Assembly: GCA_035641235.1 (NCBI GenBank)
Contig: DASQUP010000148.1
Coordinates: forward strand, 1-18,648
Source of the DNA: DASQUP01 sp035641235
Lineage (GTDB): Bacteria > Actinomycetota > CADDZG01 > WHSQ01
DNA: 18,648 bases
Reading direction: 5' to 3'
The notes beneath the pieces are model-generated. The model did no database searches. It had not been told where the DNA came from and saw nothing but the letters and a program-made list of their open reading frames with translations. Both the position numbers and the translations under genes were made by a program. Numbering within the stretch: the stretch's first letter is position 1; the number at the start of each line of letters is the position of its first letter. Of the stretch, positions 6,467-13,596 are shown piece by piece.

Positions 6467-7627
6467 CTAGCGGGCGCGGGGGTCCCAGCGGGTTTTCGGC
6501 GCGATGGGGTCCAGGAGGATCCGGTCTTTGTATCGCTGGATGACCTCGATCAAACCCGCAACGACCTCGTCCGTCAGGAGGTGGGGCTGGAGCCCGAGCT
6601 CGAGCAGTTTGGTGTGCGCCGCGTTGTAGTAGTGCTCTTCGGCCTCGATGCGCGGATCCGGAACCTTATCGACAACGACGTTTAGGCCGAGGTCACCCCC
6701 GACTTTCTGCACGAGCTCCGCGAGGTCGCGCACAGAGAATTGCTCGGTGAACTGATTGAAGACCCGGAACTCCCCGGGTTCGGCGGGATTCTCAACCGCG
6801 AGCCGCACGCACTGCATCGTGTCCACGATGTTGAGGAAGCCGCGCGTCTGCCCACCCCTGCCGTAGACAGTGAGCGGATACCCCACCACGGCCTGAACGC
6901 AGAATCGATTCAGGGCGGTGCCGAATACCTCGTCGTAATCGAAACGTGTGCACAGCCGCTCATCGAGGTCAGTCTCCTGCGTCCGGATCCCATAGACGAC
7001 CCCCTGGTTCAGGTCTGTGGCACGCAGCTTCCAGATCCGGCAAGCAAAATGAATGTTGTGCGAGTCGTGCACCTTTGAGAGGTGGTACATCGACCCTGGG
7101 AGTTTTGGATACGGGAGCACATCGCTGCGGCCCTTGTGATTTATCTCGATGTAGCCCTCTTCGATGTCGATGTTCGGCGTTCCGTATTCCCCCATGGTCC
7201 CTAGCTTCACCAGATGGGCATCCGGGGTTATGTCTCTCATCGCGTACAGAACGTTCAGAGTCCCCTCAACATTGTTCCGCTGTGTGAGGACGGCATGCTT
7301 TCGATCGACCATCGAATAGGGCGCGCTTGGCTGCTCTCCGTAATGGACGATTCCGTCGGGCCGCACGGAATTGAACACTTCGTCGACGAAGTACGGGTCG
7401 GTCAGGTCTCCCACGAAGGGACGGATCTCTTTGCCGGTCACCTCTCGCCACGCACGGATCCGCTGCTGCAGGGACTGGAGCGGCGTGAGCGAACCTGCGC
7501 CGACTTCCACGGACATCCCCCGGCGCAGGAAGTTGTCCACGACGGCGACATCATGGCCGGCGGCCGAAAGGTGCATCGCCGTAGGCCATCCCAAGTAACC
7601 GTCGCCGCCCAGCACAAGGATCTTCAT
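6467..7627 (-). CDS. sqdB: UDP-sulfoquinovose synthase (SQD1/SqdB-like NAD-dependent epimerase family)
   Basis: The 386-aa extended SDR starts MKILVLGGDGYLGWPTAMHL, with the NAD-binding GGDGYLG at residues 7-13. The catalytic residues T144 (GTMGEYGTP), Y181 and K185 (YHLSK) have the same spacing (37 and 4) as the Thr145, Tyr182 and Lys186 I recall for plant SQD1. GEQPSAPYSM, NNVEGTLNVL and GQTRGFLNIVDTMQ are typical of that family. The enzyme converts UDP-glucose and sulfite to UDP-sulfoquinovose, the head-group donor of sulfolipid SQDG or of sulfoquinovose-containing glycans. I chose the ATG at 7627 by family alignment. The in-frame extension to 7879 is not conserved and overlaps the next gene; an ATG at 7657 is possible. 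No ribosome binding site is obvious. No sulfolipid glycosyltransferase lies in the window. Confidence 0.9.
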   Translation of the reverse strand: MKILVLGGDGYLGWPTAMHLSAAGHDVAVVDNFLRRGMSVEVGAGSLTPLQSLQQRIRAWREVTGKEIRPFVGDLTDPYFVDEVFNSVRPDGIVHYGEQPSAPYSMVDRKHAVLTQRNNVEGTLNVLYAMRDITPDAHLVKLGTMGEYGTPNIDIEEGYIEINHKGRSDVLPYPKLPGSMYHLSKVHDSHNIHFACRIWKLRATDLNQGVVYGIRTQETDLDERLCTRFDYDEVFGTALNRFCVQAVVGYPLTVYGRGGQTRGFLNIVDTMQCVRLAVENPAEPGEFRVFNQFTEQFSVRDLAELVQKVGGDLGLNVVVDKVPDPRIEAEEHYYNAAHTKLLELGLQPHLLTDEVVAGLIEVIQRYKDRILLDPIAPKTRWDPRAR

Positions 7628-7716
7628 CCACGGGGGAGGATACCCTCGGAAGCCCATCGCGACCCGGAATCGCCGGTCGTTCCGGACACCGTCCGTGTTG
7701 CTCTGCGGCGGAGGGG

Positions 7717-7750
7717 CATAATGGAGGGGTGCCGGGGGGTCGCCGGCACC
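7717..7750 (+). promoter_or_regulatory. Possible -10 box and 5' leader hairpin of the PDLPD-repeat gene
   Basis: CATAAT at 7717-7722 resembles a -10 element, although no -35 at good spacing is visible. Just downstream, GGTGCCGG (7728-7735) and CCGGCACC (7743-7750) form a perfect 8-bp stem with a 7-nt loop, followed by TAATTTC. The hairpin would sit at the start of the mRNA, 18 nt before the TTG start codon. It may be an attenuator or an mRNA-stabilising structure. Confidence 0.3.
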
Positions 7751-7768
7751 TAATTTCAGGGTCGGGGG

Positions 7769-8350
7769 TTGCTCGTGTTGAGGAGTCGGACCGTCGTGGT
7801 GGCCGGAGTGGCGGTCGTGGCGGTGCTGGGGACGATGGGATTCCTCTCCGACGGCTCCCCGTTTGGCCGCTCCCCCCAAGCCGGAGACCTCAACGTCGAC
7901 GATGTTGTAATCCGATCGGCCCAGGACTTCGTGCCGGCGACGGACACCGGCCCCGCAGGAGACGGCGGCCGCAGCCTGTTCGATGAGTTGCGGTCACTTA
8001 GGGAGTCGGCGGCGACTTCGCTGCCGGGCGGCTCGGGCCGGCCGGGCGGCGATGGCACCGGCGATGGCGGAGGTTCGGGGGGCCCGGGATCCGGCAACGG
8101 CGGATCCGGCTCGGGCGGCGGAGCAGCGGAGGGGGGCGGCGGCTCGGGTGGTTCACTCCCGTTGCCGGACCTTCCCGACGAGGTGGAACTTCCCGACCTT
8201 CCGGATGTCCCCGGGGTGCCACTCCCCGACGTGCCGGAGGTTCCACTTCCCGATCTCCCCGACGTCCCGCTTCCGGACCTGCCGGACGAGGTGCCGCTGC
8301 CGGACTTGCCGGACGTCGAACTCCCCCTCCCGGACCTGCCGCTGCCCTAG
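7769..8350 (+). CDS. Membrane-anchored or secreted low-complexity protein with PDLPD repeats
   Basis: This 193-aa protein is not a recognised family. It has a hydrophobic N-terminal segment (residues 9-25: signal peptide or single membrane anchor), a short ordinary region (about 26-85), a Gly/Ser-rich linker (about 86-129), and a C-terminal repeat tract (131-193) built from LPDLPD, VPLPD and ELPDLPD units. The tract has no aromatic or positively charged residues and is strongly acidic. Such a layout suits a cell-wall-spanning stalk or an extended surface ligand, but this is inference. The TTG start is supported by GGGGG just upstream and by the hydrophobic segment beginning right after it. 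The high frequency of acidic and Pro codons in a single open frame argues for real coding. It is divergent from the sulfoquinovose synthase gene and convergent with adk. Confidence 0.7.
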   Translation: MLVLRSRTVVVAGVAVVAVLGTMGFLSDGSPFGRSPQAGDLNVDDVVIRSAQDFVPATDTGPAGDGGRSLFDELRSLRESAATSLPGGSGRPGGDGTGDGGGSGGPGSGNGGSGSGGGAAEGGGGSGGSLPLPDLPDEVELPDLPDVPGVPLPDVPEVPLPDLPDVPLPDLPDEVPLPDLPDVELPLPDLPLP

Positions 8351-8366
8351 GCGAGTCGCTCGATTC

Positions 8367-9008
8367 TCACTGCGACACAATGCCCAGCGCGCGCGTCTGA
8401 ACGGACTCGGTGTCCCCTGAGGCGTCCAGCCGGCGGAGCACACCCAGCTCGTCATAGTGGTCGACCAGGGGGCCGATCTCTTCCTGATAGACCTCGAGTC
8501 TTTTCGCCACCACGTGCTCGGTGTCGTCGTCGCGCTGCGTCAGGGCCAGTCCATCTTCGTCGCAGATTCCCTCCTTGCGGGGAGGGTTCGATTCCACGTG
8601 GTAGACGTGGCCGCGCGGACAGACCCTGCGCCCCGTGATGCGCCGGATGATCTCGCCCGTGTCCACTTTCATGTAGAGGCAGACGTCGGGGACGGCGCTA
8701 TCGAACCGGCGCTCGAAGTCGACGGCCTGCTCCACGTCTCGAGGAAACCCGTCGAGAATCCAGCCTGTCGCCGCGTCGGCGCGGCCCAGCCGCTCGATCG
8801 CCATCTCCACGACGATTTCATGCGGGACGAGCTCACCGCTGTCCATGATCTGTTTCGCGCGGCGGCCGAGTTCGGTGCCTTCGGCGACCTCGGCTCGCAG
8901 CATGTCTCCAGTCGCAACGTGTGGGACCGACATCTCTTCGGCGAGCCTGCGGGCGAGCGTCCCTTTTCCGGCTCCAGGTGGGCCCAGCAGGACGATTCTC
9001 TTATCCAC
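8367..9008 (-). CDS. adk: Adenylate kinase
   Basis: The 213-aa protein is of usual long-form length and catalyses ATP + AMP to 2 ADP. Visible motifs are the P-loop GPPGAGKGT (residues 9-17), ATGDMLRAEV in the AMP-binding part, the LDGFPRD signature (about 85-91), the RRITGRRVC LID start and QRDDD (about 158-162). The LID carries a non-standard metal site: C130, H134 (CPRGHVYH), C149 and D152 in place of the usual four-ligand CxxC...CxxC/D. The GTG at 9008 gives the family N-terminus VDKRIVLLG. The 16 extra in-frame residues upstream are not family-like. AGGTG lies just upstream. It is divergent from PPK2 (65 bp apart) and not in the ribosomal-protein/secY context where adk commonly sits. Confidence 0.94.
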   Translation of the reverse strand: MDKRIVLLGPPGAGKGTLARRLAEEMSVPHVATGDMLRAEVAEGTELGRRAKQIMDSGELVPHEIVVEMAIERLGRADAATGWILDGFPRDVEQAVDFERRFDSAVPDVCLYMKVDTGEIIRRITGRRVCPRGHVYHVESNPPRKEGICDEDGLALTQRDDDTEHVVAKRLEVYQEEIGPLVDHYDELGVLRRLDASGDTESVQTRALGIVSQ

Positions 9009-9073
9009 GTCGTGACACCTTACTCTCGGCCGCTTCCCCCAGAAGCACCGGCGCACGTGTCAGGATCGCGTGA

Positions 9074-9826
9074 ATGGGACGTTTGGACGAGTTGGATCTC
9101 ACATTGAAACTCAGCCGCGAAGAAGAGGCTAAGAGACTCGAGGCAGCCCAACATCGGCTCCTAGAGCTCCGACTGATCCTCGGCGGGCTGCAGGGTGACG
9201 GACTGGGTCCTCCGGTCCTGGTTCTGTTCGAGGGATGGGATGCATCGGGGAAAGGCGGCGCCATCCGGCGGCTTGTTGCCCCACTCGACCCCAGACACGT
9301 GCGCGTCGCGCAGTTCGCTGCACCCACATACGACGAGAAACGCCACCACTTCCTCCTGCGGTTCGGCACGCAGCTTCCGGGGTGGGGCGGCATGGCCGTC
9401 TTCGACCGTTCGTGGTACGGGCGCGTTCTCGTCGAGCGAGTAGAGGGCTTTGCAAACGTGGAGCAGTGGAGCCGGGCTTACTCGGAGATCGTGGACCACG
9501 AGCGCTCCCTGTCCCTCGAGGGGATGATCCTCATCAAGTTCTGGATGCACATCTCTCTCGACGAACAGCTGGCTCGCTTCCGCAGGCGCGAGAAGGATCC
9601 GTTGAAGTCGTGGAAACTCACCGATGAAGACTGGCGTAACCGGGAGAAATGGGAGGACTACCGGCAGGCAGTCGAAGAGATGCTCGAACGCACCGACCAT
9701 CCCCTTGCGCGCTGGCACGTCGTCGAGGCCGAGTCGAAGCGTTACGCGCGCGTGAAAGTCCTCGAGACGGTGATCGCCGAGATCGAACTTGGGATGCAGT
9801 CGCGTGGATTCAAACCGTTTCGATGA
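9074..9826 (+). CDS. ppk2: Polyphosphate kinase 2 family protein
   Basis: This 250-aa P-loop kinase of the PPK2 family transfers phosphate between polyphosphate and nucleotides. Walker A is GWDASGKGG (residues 54-62), followed by AIRRL. Walker B is FDRSWYGR (about 110-117), followed by the lid segment RVLVERVEGFA. The conserved FWMHISLDEQLARFRRREKD and WKLTDEDW motifs follow. The length equals one PPK2 domain. Whether it acts on AMP, GDP or ADP cannot be told safely; the core resembles polyphosphate:AMP phosphotransferases. AGGA sits 8 nt before the ATG. The last 17 bp overlap the convergent MFS gene. With adk next door, this could couple polyphosphate to ATP regeneration. Confidence 0.92.
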   Translation: MGRLDELDLTLKLSREEEAKRLEAAQHRLLELRLILGGLQGDGLGPPVLVLFEGWDASGKGGAIRRLVAPLDPRHVRVAQFAAPTYDEKRHHFLLRFGTQLPGWGGMAVFDRSWYGRVLVERVEGFANVEQWSRAYSEIVDHERSLSLEGMILIKFWMHISLDEQLARFRRREKDPLKSWKLTDEDWRNREKWEDYRQAVEEMLERTDHPLARWHVVEAESKRYARVKVLETVIAEIELGMQSRGFKPFR

Positions 9827-11036
9827 TCTCGGCGCGCCGAGCCGCGCTGCGCCGTGATGCCAGCCATGAGAATGCAACCACGGAGGCTCCGGCAAACATG
9901 GCCACCACACCCCACCAGCCCCACGACCACTCGTCGGTGCGGTCAACGGAATAGCCGAACAGCGCGGGAGTAACGACGAAGCCGCCGTAGAAACCCGACT
10001 GCACCAGGCCGGAAGCTCGCCCGGCAGCGTGCGTTCCGACCTCCGCGACGATCGCGAGCATTCCGATAGCGTTCCACGTGATCGCCGTCAGGCCGAAGAG
10101 CACGGCAGCGCTCCAGATCATCCACGCCCCGGTGCTTGGCGAAAGCAGGGTCGCAAGCGACGCGACCACCGCGCCGACGCCGAGTATCCCGAGTGCAAGC
10201 GGATAGTCGCCGAGTCGTTCGGTTCCCCATCCCCATGCGATCCGGGAGACGATGCCGATGAGCCCGATCACGCCGGCAAGCATTCCGGCGGCGCCGACCG
10301 AAAGTCCGACCTCCTCGCGAGCGAAGAGGGGTAGGTACGCGCCGACGATGGCCACTCCGCCCCCCATGAGAAATGCATAAGTGGCGAGCCACGCCACCAG
10401 CGGCGTAATCCCCCGCGCCTCCGTTTTGGGTCGAAGGTCGAGCTCTTCCCGGCGATCGTGGGGAACGAGCACCAGCACGGCTGCTGCACACGCGAGTGGC
10501 AGCACTATCGTCATCGCCATTGCAGGGCGCCAGCCCCACGACTCGGCCGCAGTGGGAATGGTAAAGCCGACGGCAAAGGCTCCGAACTGGACCCCCGCCT
10601 GCTTGACTCCCATGATGACTCCGCGCTCCCCAACCGCAGTGTGGGCCGCGATCAGTTTGTTTGTTGTTGGGTTGCACGACGCGAGAGTGAAGCCGGCCAG
10701 CGCGGCGCCGAACAGCATCCAGATGTACGAAGGCGCAGCGGCCATCCCGGCGATTGCGATCGCCATGAGAACCATCGACGCAACGAAGACACGTCGCCCG
10801 CCGATTCGATCGACGAGCCCGCCTGCGGACGGCGAGATGATGCCCCCAATAACGAATGCCGCTGTCGTTAGGAGTCCGAGCTGCGATCTGCTGATCCCGA
10901 ACTCGTCGATGAGAAACGGTGCGAGCACTCCGAAGAGGAACTGGACGATCGTGCTCGCGGCCATCCCCGCCGCCAGTGACAGAGCGAACGCCGCCCGCCA
11001 GGCGGTCGAATGGGTGGCCCGTTTCACGCGGCACAC
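9810..11036 (-). CDS. MFS transporter
   Basis: The 408-aa integral membrane protein has about 12 hydrophobic segments. The first starts at AFALSLAAGMAAS. The MFS loop 2-3 motif occurs as GGLVDRIGGRRVF, and a second weaker copy (GWGTERLGDY) starts the C-terminal half, as expected for the 6+6 fold. The N-terminal FGVLAPFLIDEFGISRSQLGLL is common in oxalate/formate or cyanate-type MFS branches, but the substrate cannot be assigned. Starts are GTG at 11036 or in-frame GTG at 11027, neither with a good ribosome binding site. It is divergent from moaA and convergent with ppk2. Adjacency to moaA does not by itself argue for molybdate transport. Confidence 0.9.
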   Translation of the reverse strand: MCRVKRATHSTAWRAAFALSLAAGMAASTIVQFLFGVLAPFLIDEFGISRSQLGLLTTAAFVIGGIISPSAGGLVDRIGGRRVFVASMVLMAIAIAGMAAAPSYIWMLFGAALAGFTLASCNPTTNKLIAAHTAVGERGVIMGVKQAGVQFGAFAVGFTIPTAAESWGWRPAMAMTIVLPLACAAAVLVLVPHDRREELDLRPKTEARGITPLVAWLATYAFLMGGGVAIVGAYLPLFAREEVGLSVGAAGMLAGVIGLIGIVSRIAWGWGTERLGDYPLALGILGVGAVVASLATLLSPSTGAWMIWSAAVLFGLTAITWNAIGMLAIVAEVGTHAAGRASGLVQSGFYGGFVVTPALFGYSVDRTDEWSWGWWGVVAMFAGASVVAFSWLASRRSAARRAEIIETV

Positions 11037-11074
11037 GCTACATGCCCGAACTGTCCCTGGGGCCCGGCGCTGAG

Positions 11075-11112
11075 ATGGCAGTTGGCCCCAATATTTCGTG
11101 GCTAACTGCCAT
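11075..11112. promoter_or_regulatory. 13-bp inverted repeat between the MFS gene and moaA
   Basis: ATGGCAGTTGGCC (11075-11087) and GGCTAACTGCCAT (11100-11112) are complementary at 12 of 13 positions, with a G/T wobble at the other, around a 12-nt loop. The element is in the 134-bp divergent intergenic region, 58 bp upstream of the moaA ATG and 39 bp upstream of the MFS start. It could be an operator for a dimeric regulator of either or both genes, or an RNA stem in a leader. I do not recognise it as a ModE site or Moco RNA. Confidence 0.45.
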
Positions 11113-11170
11113 TTCGGAGATGCGGGGACCGCGGCGCGCCGGAAACGGCGATCGGTGAGAGGATGGAGGC

Positions 11171-12175
11171 ATGGGGGAGCAGCAGAGACCAGCTCTGATC
11201 GATTCGTTTGGACGGGTTGCCACCGACCTGCGGATTTCGGTCACCGACCGGTGCAACTTCCGGTGCCGGTACTGCATGCCACCGGAGGGCCTGCCGTGGC
11301 TGCCCAAGGAGGAGATCCTGTCCTTCGAGGAGATCACCCACCTCGCAAGGATCCTGATCGAGTCGGGTGTCGACTCGATCAAAGTCACCGGTGGCGAGCC
11401 GCTCGTCCGGCGCGACGTCACCAAACTCGTCCGGATGGTCCGAGACCTGTCACCGGACGTCGACATGTCCATAACAACCAACGGATTCCTTCTGGCGAAG
11501 CACGCCGTCGAGCTAAAGGATGCGGGCCTCGACCGCGTCACGGTGTCGTGCGACTCCCTCGTAAAACATCGCTTCGCCGAAATGACTTTGCGCGACGCCC
11601 TCGACGAGGTCCTCGAGGGACTCCGGGTATCCGCGGAGCTCGGGCTCACCCCGGTGAAGATCAACGCCGTGGTGATCAAGAACCACAACGAGGACGAGGC
11701 CGTGGACTTCGCGCGCCTGGCGCGCAGCACCGGATATGAGGTCCGGTTCATCGAATACATGCCGCTCGACGCGCAGGACGAATGGAGCGCCGACGGCGTC
11801 GTGCCGGGCGCCGAGATCCTCGAGCGGATTCAAGCAGTCTTCCCTCTCGTTCCCGACACCGACGAGCAGCCCGAGCCCGCCACGCCGTATCGGTTCGCGG
11901 ACGGCGCGCCGGGACGGATCGGAGTGATCCCGTCGGTTACCGAACCATTCTGCGACAGCTGCAACCGGCTCCGTCTCACCGCCGACGGGCAGTTGAGGGC
12001 GTGTCTCTTCGCGCTCGAAGAGACGGATCTGCGCGGGCCGCTGCGCGCCGGCGCCTCCGACGACGAGCTCGCCGAACTCGCCCGAGCGTGCATCGCCGCG
12101 AAGTGGTCGGGACACCGAATCGGACAGGCCGACTTTGTGCGCCCCGCCCGATCGATGTCGATGATCGGTGGTTGA
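11171..12175 (+). CDS. moaA: GTP 3',8-cyclase MoaA (molybdenum cofactor biosynthesis)
   Basis: The 334-aa radical SAM enzyme makes 3',8-cyclo-H2GTP from GTP, the first step of molybdopterin synthesis, which needs MoaC to finish. The radical SAM cluster ligands are C28, C32 and C35 (CNFRCRYC). SAM-binding GGEP lies in VTGGEPLVRRD. The second cluster has C261, C264 and C278 (CDSCNRLRL...RACLF). The protein ends in GG, as active MoaA does. AGAGGA precedes the ATG. It is the first gene of a plus-strand cluster with moaE, an oxidoreductase and an SDR. The molybdenum hydroxylase genes 5 kb away are a plausible user of the cofactor. No moaC or moaD is in the window. Confidence 0.97.
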   Translation: MGEQQRPALIDSFGRVATDLRISVTDRCNFRCRYCMPPEGLPWLPKEEILSFEEITHLARILIESGVDSIKVTGGEPLVRRDVTKLVRMVRDLSPDVDMSITTNGFLLAKHAVELKDAGLDRVTVSCDSLVKHRFAEMTLRDALDEVLEGLRVSAELGLTPVKINAVVIKNHNEDEAVDFARLARSTGYEVRFIEYMPLDAQDEWSADGVVPGAEILERIQAVFPLVPDTDEQPEPATPYRFADGAPGRIGVIPSVTEPFCDSCNRLRLTADGQLRACLFALEETDLRGPLRAGASDDELAELARACIAAKWSGHRIGQADFVRPARSMSMIGG

Positions 12176-12188
12176 CAGGGCCGCACGG

Positions 12189-12629
12189 ATGGCCGAGATC
12201 GTCACCGAGATCAGCGAAGGGCCGCTCGACATCAATGGGGCGATAGCGAGTGTCTCCGGTGAGGGCCTCGGAGGAATCGCCGTTTTCATCGGGACGGTTC
12301 GGGACTCAGCGTCGGTCGACGTCAATGCAACCAAACCCGTGACGCGATTGGACTATGAGGCTCATCCGGAACTCGCCCACGTCCGCCTCAAGAAGATCGG
12401 GGAAGACGCCGCAACGAAGTGGGACGTGCGGAAGGTGGTGGCGATCCACCGCACCGGGTCGTGCGACCTCGGCGAGCCAACAGTGGTGGTCGCGTGCGGA
12501 TCACCTCATCGTCGAGATGCCCTCGAGGCATGCCGGTGGATCATCGACACGATCAAATCCGAAGTACCCATTTGGAAGCGCGAGGTCTACGCGGGCGCGG
12601 GGGGTTCCGCCTGGGTCGGGACCCCGTGA
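12189..12629 (+). CDS. moaE: Molybdopterin synthase catalytic subunit MoaE
   Basis: The 146-aa protein from the ATG at 12189 converts precursor Z to molybdopterin with thiocarboxylated MoaD. Conserved parts are FIGTVRD (R38), LDYEAHPELA, HRTGSCDLGE, SPHRRDA (H107, R108) and IKSEVPIWKRE (K123, K130). The H-to-K spacing of 16 and K-to-K spacing of 7 match the His103, Lys119 and Lys126 I recall for E. coli MoaE. A GTG at 12168 inside the moaA end would add 7 residues; I prefer the ATG because MAEIVTEIS is the family start. The gene follows the moaA stop by 13 nt and ends in a GTGA overlap with the next gene, indicating an operon. Its small partner MoaD is not encoded nearby. Confidence 0.95.
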   Translation: MAEIVTEISEGPLDINGAIASVSGEGLGGIAVFIGTVRDSASVDVNATKPVTRLDYEAHPELAHVRLKKIGEDAATKWDVRKVVAIHRTGSCDLGEPTVVVACGSPHRRDALEACRWIIDTIKSEVPIWKREVYAGAGGSAWVGTP

Positions 12630-13573
12630 GGGTCGCCGTCATTCGGAATGAGCAGCTCGAGGTAGCGGAGAGGCCCACCCCCTCACCGACGGGATCGGAA
12701 GTACTCGTCTCCGTGGCCGGAGCGGGTGTCAACCGCGCCGACCTGTTGCAGCTAATGGGGATGCACCCCGCTCCCCCGGGCTGGCCGGCCGACATCCCCG
12801 GACTGGAGTTCGCCGGAACGGTCTCCGCGGTGGGCGATCGAGTGCAGACACTCTCCGAAGGGGACCGCGTGTTCGGGATCCTCGGCGGTGGAGGGCAGGC
12901 AAGTGAGTTGATTACCGTCGAAGGTCTATGTGTGCGTGTTCCCGAATCCGTCGATCTCGTCGAGGCCGGCGGCATTCCCGAAGTGTTCGTGACAGCGCAT
13001 GACGCAATGGTGACGCAAGCCGGGTTGAGGTCCGGAGAGCGCGTCCTTATCCATGCAGTCGGAAGCGGCGTCGGCACCGCGGCGGTGCAGATCGCGCGAG
13101 CGCTCGGAGCGTCCACCGTTGGAACGGCGCGCACCGCGGACAAGTTCGACCGTGCGATGGAGCTCGGTCTCGACGAAGCGATTCTCGCGGGCGAGGACAT
13201 GGCCGAACGCATCGGCAAGGTCGATGTGGTACTCGATCTCGTCGGAGGGAACTACCTCCAGGTGGACGTGAAGGTATGCCGTCCGCAGGGCCGCATCGTG
13301 CTGGTCGGCCTCCTCTCCGGCGCGTCGGTGGATCTCGATCTCGGTGCCGTGCTGCGGAAGCGACTGACGTTGACGGGGACCGTTCTTCGAGCGCGCCCCG
13401 AGTGGCAGAAGATGCAGGCAACCGTCGCCTTTGCACGCGAGGTAGTTCCGCTGTTCGAGAAGGGTGTGCTGAAGACGGTGGTCGATCGTGTCATGCCGTT
13501 GGACGAGGTTGCGGCGGCGTACGAACTGCTGTCGGCCAACAAGACGTTCGGCAAAGTGATCATTTCTATGTAG
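12626..13573 (+). CDS. NAD(P)H:quinone oxidoreductase, MDR (zinc-free alcohol dehydrogenase) family
   Basis: The 315-aa medium-chain reductase resembles the TP53I3/PIG3-type quinone oxidoreductases. The GroES-like N-terminal domain has GVNRADLLQL (residues 34-43) and IPGLEFAGTVSAVGDRV. The Rossmann part has the AVGSGVGTAAVQIAR nucleotide loop (about 144-158) with GTARTADK after strand 2, then VDVVLDLVGG and GRIVLVGLLSG. Zinc ligand cysteines are absent, as expected for quinone reductases. The GTG at 12626 overlaps the moaE stop by 4 nt (GTGA), so it is translationally coupled. A longer upstream frame through moaE is a shadow. Its physiological substrate and any link to molybdenum enzymes are unknown. 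Confidence 0.93.
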   Translation: MRVAVIRNEQLEVAERPTPSPTGSEVLVSVAGAGVNRADLLQLMGMHPAPPGWPADIPGLEFAGTVSAVGDRVQTLSEGDRVFGILGGGGQASELITVEGLCVRVPESVDLVEAGGIPEVFVTAHDAMVTQAGLRSGERVLIHAVGSGVGTAAVQIARALGASTVGTARTADKFDRAMELGLDEAILAGEDMAERIGKVDVVLDLVGGNYLQVDVKVCRPQGRIVLVGLLSGASVDLDLGAVLRKRLTLTGTVLRARPEWQKMQATVAFAREVVPLFEKGVLKTVVDRVMPLDEVAAAYELLSANKTFGKVIISM

Positions 13574-13596
13574 CGGCGCACGGAAAGGAGGTCGGC

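Noticed and set aside
6467..7879. Sulfoquinovose synthase extended to 7879
   Set aside because: The extra 84 residues are low-complexity (Pro, His, Arg), overlap the next gene's start and precede the canonical MKILVLGGDGYLG N-terminus.
9943..11034. 363-codon minus-strand ORF
   Set aside because: It is an alternate frame of the MFS gene, very rich in Arg and without membrane segments.
11037..11170. Moco riboswitch upstream of moaA
   Set aside because: Only one clear stem is seen and the multi-helix consensus could not be recognised by eye; a covariance search would be needed.
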